NCBI GenBank assembly: GCA_024653205.1 | Contig: JANLFO010000002.1 | Location: 149,590-183,247, forward strand | Direction: 5' to 3' | Origin: Clostridia bacterium | GTDB taxonomy: Bacteria > Bacillota > DSM-521 > Neomoorellales > SLTJ01 | Length of the DNA: 33,658 bases | In this document: positions 29,507 through 33,658 of the stretch, piece after piece | How positions within the stretch are numbered: the first letter of the stretch is position 1 | Layout of the letters: the number at the start of each line of letters is the position of its first letter | Notes under the pieces: model-generated | Told to the model about the DNA's origin: nothing | The model's input: the letters and a program-made list of their open reading frames with translations, nothing else | The model's database searches: none | Position numbers and translations under genes: made by a program

Positions 29507-30859
29507 ATGGGGACCAATATGGGACTGGTTTTCTTCCCGGCCTTCGACTGGGCCATTTCTCCCACCCATCCGGAGAGAGAAGAAAGGCTTCTGTATACCA
29601 AGGATCAGCTTTTTGAGGAGGGCGTGCTGGACTTTCCCCAGATCCGGGAGTACAAGGCCGAGCCCGCCTCGCCCAAGGACGTCGCTCGGGCGCACTTTTG
29701 CGTTCCGGACGTGTCCGCCCAGGCTACGGAGGCGCACCTGATTGCCGCCGGCGCCACCCTGGTGCTGGCCCGGGCCCTGTGCCAGGGCGAAATCGATCGG
29801 GGTTTTGCGCTGGTAAGACCGCCCGGGCATCATGCCATGCGGGTGGCACACGGAAACCGGGGCTTTTGCAACATCAACAACGAAGCCATCATGGTGGAGT
29901 ACCTGCGTCGCCACTACGGCTTCCGGCGCCTGGCCATCGTGGATACCGACGTGCACCACGGCGACGGCACCCAGGACATCTACTACAACGATCCCGACGT
30001 GCTCTACATTTCCTTTCACCAGGACGGCCGCACCCTTTATCCCGGGTCGGGCTTTCCCGAAGAGGTGGGGGGACCGGCCGCCGGCGGTTACACCCTCAAC
30101 GTGCCGTTACCGCCGGGCACCACCGACGAGGGCATTCACTTCGTGCTGGACGAGTTCATCCTCCCGGTGCTGGAGGAATTCTCGCCGGAACTGGTAATCA
30201 ACTCGGCCGGCCAGGATAACCACTACACCGACCCCCTGGCCAACATGGCCTTTTCTGCCCAGGGCTACGCCCGCCTGAACGAGAAGCTGAAGCCCCACCT
30301 GGCGGTGCTGGAAGGCGGGTATGCCATTGAGACTGCCCTACCTTATGTCAATCTGGGCATAATCCTGGCCATGGCCGGTCTGGACTATTCCTGGGTCCGG
30401 GAGCCGGACTATCCGCGAGGCGGGCTGAGCGAGCCGGCCGGCATCCGGCCCTACCTGAAGGAGCTGGTGGAGCGCCTTTGGAGCCTGTGGCGCCGCCGTG
30501 GCAGCATTATGGACGGCAGCTTCAGGCGGGAAGGCGACTTCTACCGCCGCAGCCGCTCCATATACTACGATACGGACCAGATACGCGAATACCAGGAGGA
30601 GAGGGTGCGGCATTGTTCGGGCTGCCCGGGGTACACGCTGCTTTCTTCCCGGGCCCGGCGGCCCGGCCGGGAAGAGGTGGCGATATACGCGGTGTCCATA
30701 CCCTGGCAGGCCTGCCCGCGCTGCCAGGACGAGGCACGGGAGGAGTACGATCGTGCCGTTTCCAGCCCGGGCGCGCACCGCTACCTTTACCTGCAGGACA
30801 AACCCCGGGATACCTATCTCTGCTTTGATGCCCGGACCGGGGTAGAGACGCCCTGCTGA
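29507..30859 (+). CDS. Histone deacetylase-family zinc amidohydrolase with a four-cysteine C-terminal extension
   Basis: The core (about 1-300) has the arginase/deacetylase fold motifs: RPPGHHAM (H108, H109), the zinc loop VDTDVHHGDGTQ (D148, H150), the third zinc ligand in SAGQDNHYTDP (D237), and the catalytic tyrosine Y272 in LEGGYAIETALPY. Bacterial members include acetoin-utilisation AcuC and acetylpolyamine amidohydrolases. About 150 extra residues follow, containing CSGC (C370, C373) and CPRC (C403, C406), a likely zinc-ribbon-like module. The ATG has GGAGGA 6 nt before it, and the gene is 2 nt after the HyuA-like gene. The product is probably cytosolic; no signal peptide is seen. The substrate is unknown. 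Confidence 0.9.
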   Translation: MGTNMGLVFFPAFDWAISPTHPEREERLLYTKDQLFEEGVLDFPQIREYKAEPASPKDVARAHFCVPDVSAQATEAHLIAAGATLVLARALCQGEIDRGFALVRPPGHHAMRVAHGNRGFCNINNEAIMVEYLRRHYGFRRLAIVDTDVHHGDGTQDIYYNDPDVLYISFHQDGRTLYPGSGFPEEVGGPAAGGYTLNVPLPPGTTDEGIHFVLDEFILPVLEEFSPELVINSAGQDNHYTDPLANMAFSAQGYARLNEKLKPHLAVLEGGYAIETALPYVNLGIILAMAGLDYSWVREPDYPRGGLSEPAGIRPYLKELVERLWSLWRRRGSIMDGSFRREGDFYRRSRSIYYDTDQIREYQEERVRHCSGCPGYTLLSSRARRPGREEVAIYAVSIPWQACPRCQDEAREEYDRAVSSPGAHRYLYLQDKPRDTYLCFDARTGVETPC

Positions 30860-30931
30860 ACGGGGAGGGGGAGTGCACGGGCGGTCGGCAACCACAGTCC
30901 GATCAAGAAAGGCGCTGTGGGTTCCGAGGAC

Positions 30932-30937
30932 TATAAT
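30932..30937 (+). promoter_or_regulatory. Possible -10 box for the riboswitch transcript
   Basis: TATAAT lies 20 nt before the aptamer. No good -35 (TTGACA-like) and no clear sigma-D element was found at the right distance, so the sigma factor is uncertain. Confidence 0.4.
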
Positions 30938-30951
30938 CGAACAGGGCTGGA

Positions 30952-31055
30952 AATCGATCACGCCAACCGCTAAGGGCAAACCCGCCGAAAGACGGGGGCG
31001 CAAAGCCGCGGGCCTAAGTCCTCCGGGATATGGCAGCCGGGCTGCCGGGGAAGAT
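30952..31055 (+). promoter_or_regulatory. Cyclic di-GMP-I (GEMM-I) riboswitch aptamer
   Basis: The conserved core reads ATCACGCC..TAAGGGCAAACC, a stem CCCG...CGGG with a GAAA tetraloop, GGCGCAAAGCC, then GGGCCTAAG and the second arm GGCAGC-CGG-GCTGCC (31032-31046). These are the landmarks of the GEMM-I aptamer: the ligand-binding guanine in AGGGCAAA, the tetraloop and the receptor strand. It lies in the leader of a chemoreceptor gene, a known target class for this riboswitch. GATCAC (30956-30961) is complementary to GTGATC (31068-31073), which could compete with closing of the aptamer stem. Confidence 0.93.
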
Positions 31056-31082
31056 AACGGGCATGTTGTGATCTCTCTTGGC

Positions 31083-31110
31083 AGGCCGCCCTTCACCCGG
31101 AGGGCGGCCT
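31083..31110 (+). terminator. Hairpin in the riboswitch expression platform (terminator-like, weak T run)
   Basis: AGGCCGCCCT (31083-31092) pairs perfectly with AGGGCGGCCT (31101-31110) over an 8-nt loop. Only T-CCCGCGCTT follows, so termination would be weak or need another factor. It sits about 30 nt after the aptamer, where an expression platform is expected. Confidence 0.55.
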
Positions 31111-31153
31111 TCCCGCGCTTCGGCGTGCGCCCCCTTCTCAGAACATCTTGACC

Positions 31154-31173
31154 GGAGGGGGTGAGAGATGTAG
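31154..31173 (+). promoter_or_regulatory. Ribosome site with start-stop (ATG-TAG) in the leader
   Basis: GGAGGGGGTGAG (31154-31165) is followed at normal spacing by ATG (31168-31170), which is directly followed by TAG (31171-31173). The best ribosome site of the leader therefore opens a one-codon frame. The same stretch can pair weakly with CCCCCT at 31130-31135. Confidence 0.5.
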
Positions 31174-31230
31174 CTACGGAGTTGGTGTATTCGGACCGGC
31201 GGAGATGCGTTCTGCTGTCCAAACCCAGGG

Positions 31231-31267
31231 AAGGAGGTATAGGTCGCCTAGAGAAAAATCAGGCGAC
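31231..31267 (+). promoter_or_regulatory. Strong Shine-Dalgarno followed by a hairpin before the chemoreceptor start
   Basis: AAGGAGGT (31231-31238) has no ATG, GTG or TTG in the receptor frame at normal distance. A perfect 7-bp hairpin follows (GTCGCCT 31243-31249, loop of 11 nt, AGGCGAC 31261-31267), and the GTG at 31275 comes 7 nt after it. When folded, the distance from ribosome site to start shrinks to about 11 nt. Confidence 0.5.
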
Positions 31268-31274
31268 GACAAGA

Positions 31275-33314
31275 GTGAAAATAATCGGATTGGGAAGCAG
31301 TATCAGAACCAAGATCAGTATGGTAGTGGCGTTGATCCTTATAGCCGGGTGCGTGGCGCTATGGTACATGGCCGAGGACCAGGCCGGCAGTGCTCTGGAG
31401 GCCGAGGCGAAAGAGGCCATGCTCAAGGTGGCAAAGCAGGTCGCCGAGACCCAGGACAGCCGCGTGCAGGCCCGTATGTACGTCGTGGAATCACTTGCCA
31501 ACCGCAGCGTGATCCGCGGCCAGTTAGGCGACCGAGAGTCAACGCTTGAGGAGAAACTGCAGGTGCTTCGTGAGGAATTGGAGACGGCAAAGGAGCTGGG
31601 GTTCAAGGAATTTACTCTCGTTGACCGCGAAGGCAACGGCCACATATGCAACGGCGGAACCGTCCAGGTAGCGGACAGGGATTATTTCAAGACCGCCATA
31701 AGCGGGAAGAGCTGTGTATCCAGCACCATCATCAGCAAGGCCGATGGGTCGGTGATTTTTGCCTACAACGCACCCGTGCGTCACTATCAGACCAACGAAA
31801 TCATAGGGATATTGAGCGGGATAGTTGACGGGGCTAAGTTCAGCGAACTGGTAGGCAGCGTAACCTACGCCCAGACCGGGTACGCCTTTGCCGTGGACGG
31901 CGCGGGCAAGATGATCGCGCACCGCGATGTGGAGAGCGTGACTTCCCAGGCCAACTACCTGGAGCAAGCCAAGTCCGACCCATCCTTGGATTCACTGGCA
32001 GGCGTTATTTCGAAGATGATCGCCGGAGAGGAAGGTGCGGGAAGCTACACCTTTGAAGGCGTCGACAAGCTTTGCGCCTACGCTCCCATTGGCACTACGG
32101 GCTGGTCGGTGGCGGTAACCGCTCCCAGGGACGAAGTGCTGGCACGGGCAGGTGGACTGAAGCGCTCGATGCTGCTGATCAGCGCGATAGTGATCTTCGC
32201 CGCAGTGATGCTGGTCGTTCTTTTCATGCGAAGCATGACCGCCGGCATAACCGCAGCCGCGGCCCACCTGGGGGTCATAGCCGAGGGCGACTTTACCCGA
32301 ACAGTACCGGAACGGCACCTGCGCCTCCGCGACGAGGTAGGGAAGATGGCCCGCGCGGTGGACGAAATGCAGAACAGGATGAAGGCGCTTCTCTCAGGGA
32401 TAAAGGAGGATGCCAAGACCCTGGCCCAGAGTTCGGAGACCCTGGGCGCAGCCTCGGAGGAAATAGCCGCCTCCAGCGGCGAGGTCGCCAAAGCCATCCA
32501 GCAGGTGGCCGCAGGCGCTTCCGACCAGTCCGGGCACCTGCAGGACATATTGCGACTGGCGGAAGACATGGCTTCCAGCCTGGAGCGGGTACGCGCGGAG
32601 CTGGAGAAGGTCAGGGCCAACAGCGAGGAAAGTTCAAAGCTTGCCGACGTGGGCAAGAAGGAACTGGACCTTCTGGTCAACTCCATCCGGGCAGTGCGGG
32701 AATCGTTCAACACCGTAACCGAAAGGCTCTCCGCCTTAAGCGGGTCGGTCAACCAGATAGGCGAGATCCTGGAAGTAATCAACGGGATCGCCGACCAGAC
32801 CAACCTGCTGGCCCTCAACGCGGCCATCGAGGCGGCACGGGCCGGCGAGGCGGGCCGCGGCTTTGCCGTGGTGGCGGACGAGGTGCGGAAACTCGCCGAG
32901 CAGTCCCGGGCCTCCTCGGACAAGATCAGGGACCTGCTGACCAGCATCGGCTCGGAAACCTCGGAAGTGGTCAGAACCTCAAACGACACGGGGCAGCAGG
33001 TGGCCTCGCAGCTGGAAAAGGCGGAGAAGACCATCAAGGCCTTCGACAACATCCTGCAGGCGGTGGCGGCCATAGTGCCCATGATCGAGGCTACCTACCG
33101 CGAGGTGGACGCCACCGTAAAGGCCAAGGACACAGTGCTGGACCGGGTGCAGAGTGTGAGCGCGGTAGCGGAAGAGGCCGCGGCTTCCTCCCAGGAGATC
33201 TCCGCATCGGCCGAGGAGCTTTCCGCCTCCACCGAGGAGATCGCCTCCGGCGCTCAGGAGATCATGAGGGTGGCCAGGCGCCTGGAAGAGCAAGCGGAGC
33301 GGTTTAAGGTGTAA
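31275..33314 (+). CDS. Methyl-accepting chemotaxis protein with a dCache-type sensor
   Basis: The receptor has about 679 residues from GTG 31275. TM1 is about 14-33 ([18 protein letters not shown]). The extracellular double-Cache sensor runs to about 290 ([65 protein letters not shown]). TM2 is 299-321. A HAMP-like region and a long cytoplasmic coiled coil follow, with the signalling tip [20 protein letters not shown] (505 on) that binds CheA/CheW. The start is uncertain: the frame is open to GTG 31161, but that start has no spacing from its ribosome site, while 31275 gives the usual short cytoplasmic N-terminus. No chemotaxis operon is nearby. Expression is probably under c-di-GMP control through the riboswitch. 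Confidence 0.93.
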   Translation: MKIIGLGSSIRTKISMVVALILIAGCVALWYMAEDQAGSALEAEAKEAMLKVAKQVAETQDSRVQARMYVVESLANRSVIRGQLGDRESTLEEKLQVLREELETAKELGFKEFTLVDREGNGHICNGGTVQVADRDYFKTAISGKSCVSSTIISKADGSVIFAYNAPVRHYQTNEIIGILSGIVDGAKFSELVGSVTYAQTGYAFAVDGAGKMIAHRDVESVTSQANYLEQAKSDPSLDSLAGVISKMIAGEEGAGSYTFEGVDKLCAYAPIGTTGWSVAVTAPRDEVLARAGGLKRSMLLISAIVIFAAVMLVVLFMRSMTAGITAAAAHLGVIAEGDFTRTVPERHLRLRDEVGKMARAVDEMQNRMKALLSGIKEDAKTLAQSSETLGAASEEIAASSGEVAKAIQQVAAGASDQSGHLQDILRLAEDMASSLERVRAELEKVRANSEESSKLADVGKKELDLLVNSIRAVRESFNTVTERLSALSGSVNQIGEILEVINGIADQTNLLALNAAIEAARAGEAGRGFAVVADEVRKLAEQSRASSDKIRDLLTSIGSETSEVVRTSNDTGQQVASQLEKAEKTIKAFDNILQAVAAIVPMIEATYREVDATVKAKDTVLDRVQSVSAVAEEAAASSQEISASAEELSASTEEIASGAQEIMRVARRLEEQAERFKV

Positions 33315-33350
33315 GGCGCAGCTGCGGCCGATACCCAATCCCAGCAAAAC

Positions 33351-33385
33351 CTGATCGGCTAGGCTTCCGGGGCCTAGCCGATCAG
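33351..33385 (-). terminator. Perfect 14-bp hairpin, terminator for tRNA-Glu and possibly the chemoreceptor
   Basis: CTGATCGGCTAGGC (33351-33364) pairs with GCCTAGCCGATCAG (33372-33385) over a 7-nt loop. On the minus strand it is followed by GTTTTGCT, which suits the tRNA-Glu transcript. On the plus strand only CATTTG follows, so ending of the chemoreceptor mRNA would be less efficient. Confidence 0.75.
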
Positions 33386-33444
33386 CATTTGCAGACCGTG
33401 TCAGCTCATTTTGTGTCGGCAGGCGCCAGGTGTTTTGATAGAAT

Positions 33445-33520
33445 TGGTAGCCCCAGGGGGAGTCGAACCCCCGCTACCGCCGTGAGAGGGCGGCGTCCTG
33501 AACCACTAGACCATGGGGCC
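33445..33520 (-). tRNA. tRNA-Glu (anticodon CTC)
   Basis: Read on the minus strand, the acceptor GGCCCCA pairs with TGGGGCT (with a G-U first pair), discriminator A, and encoded CCA. The anticodon stem CCGCC/GGCGG encloses CTCTCAC with anticodon CTC. The T arm is GGGGG-TTCGACT-CCCCC. Confidence 0.96.
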
Positions 33521-33539
33521 ACCCGATCGAACCGCATTT

Positions 33540-33568
33540 ATTCTAGCACGGCCCCTCGCAGCCGTCAA
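33540..33568 (-). promoter_or_regulatory. Predicted promoter of tRNA-Glu
   Basis: On the minus strand TTGACG (33568-33563) and TAGAAT (33545-33540) are 17 nt apart, about 20 nt before the tRNA. Confidence 0.8.
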
Positions 33569-33658
33569 GCCGGGGTGGCCGCTGAGTTATCCCCACTTTC
33601 CCACTGGCGGTACCGGGTGCTCCCCGTTCGTACTGTCACCTCGCCGACCAAACTAGGG

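Noticed and set aside
33565-33657. Possible C-terminal end of a minus-strand gene entering from the right edge (about 30 codons, ending in TGA)
   Set aside because: Too short to recognise, and its stop overlaps the -35 box of tRNA-Glu. It needs the flanking sequence.

Overview
The window reads as chromosomal DNA of a GC-rich, probably thermophilic, spore-forming member of the Clostridia (Moorella-like Firmicutes). This is inferred from strong AGGAGG-type ribosome sites, frequent GTG and TTG starts, a SpoVB-type lipid flippase, an acyl-CoA dehydratase activase, a class II B12 ribonucleotide reductase, and a c-di-GMP-I riboswitch ahead of a chemoreceptor. The species cannot be named from the sequence alone.

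Layout. 1-2654: end of a dehydratase activase, then a Fur-family regulator, folE and surE. 2547-4100: a SpoVB-like flippase on the minus strand, convergent with and overlapping surE. 4252-6306: an EF-G-like GTPase. 6501-6576: tRNA-Trp(CCA). 6577-15650: an accessory island directly after this tRNA. It holds a HicB-HicA pair whose hicA has no usable start, and a type I restriction-modification operon (hsdM, hsdS, hsdR) with an OLD-family ATPase/TOPRIM nuclease gene lodged between hsdS and hsdR. 15833-20628: a DUF5693 membrane protein, D-Ala-D-Ala ligase and a COG3044 ABC-class ATPase. 20690-21742: a DUF523 protein diverging from a small membrane protein. 21681-25073: nrdJ interrupted by a full-length intein placed exactly before the catalytic NPCGEQPL cysteine. 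25099-27434: a TIM-barrel AP-endonuclease-2-like protein and gltX, followed by tRNA-Gln(CTG). 27834-30859: a hydantoinase/oxoprolinase-like protein and a histone-deacetylase-family amidohydrolase with an added four-cysteine tail, 2 nt apart. 30952-33314: a c-di-GMP-I riboswitch, a long structured leader and a chemoreceptor. 33445-33520: tRNA-Glu(CTC) on the minus strand.

How the parts work together. The island is defensive. HsdM/S/R would methylate and restrict DNA, and the OLD-like protein is translationally coupled to hsdR by a GTGA overlap, so the two are probably produced together. gltX with tRNA-Gln and tRNA-Glu fits the indirect Gln-tRNA route common in Firmicutes. The riboswitch links the second messenger c-di-GMP to production of one chemoreceptor. 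Its leader is unusual: the best ribosome site serves an ATG-TAG start-stop, and a second strong site is separated from the probable start by a perfect 7-bp hairpin.

The best candidates for something undescribed are the OLD nuclease embedded in the type I RM operon, the riboswitch-chemoreceptor leader, and the oxoprolinase-like/deacetylase-like pair.
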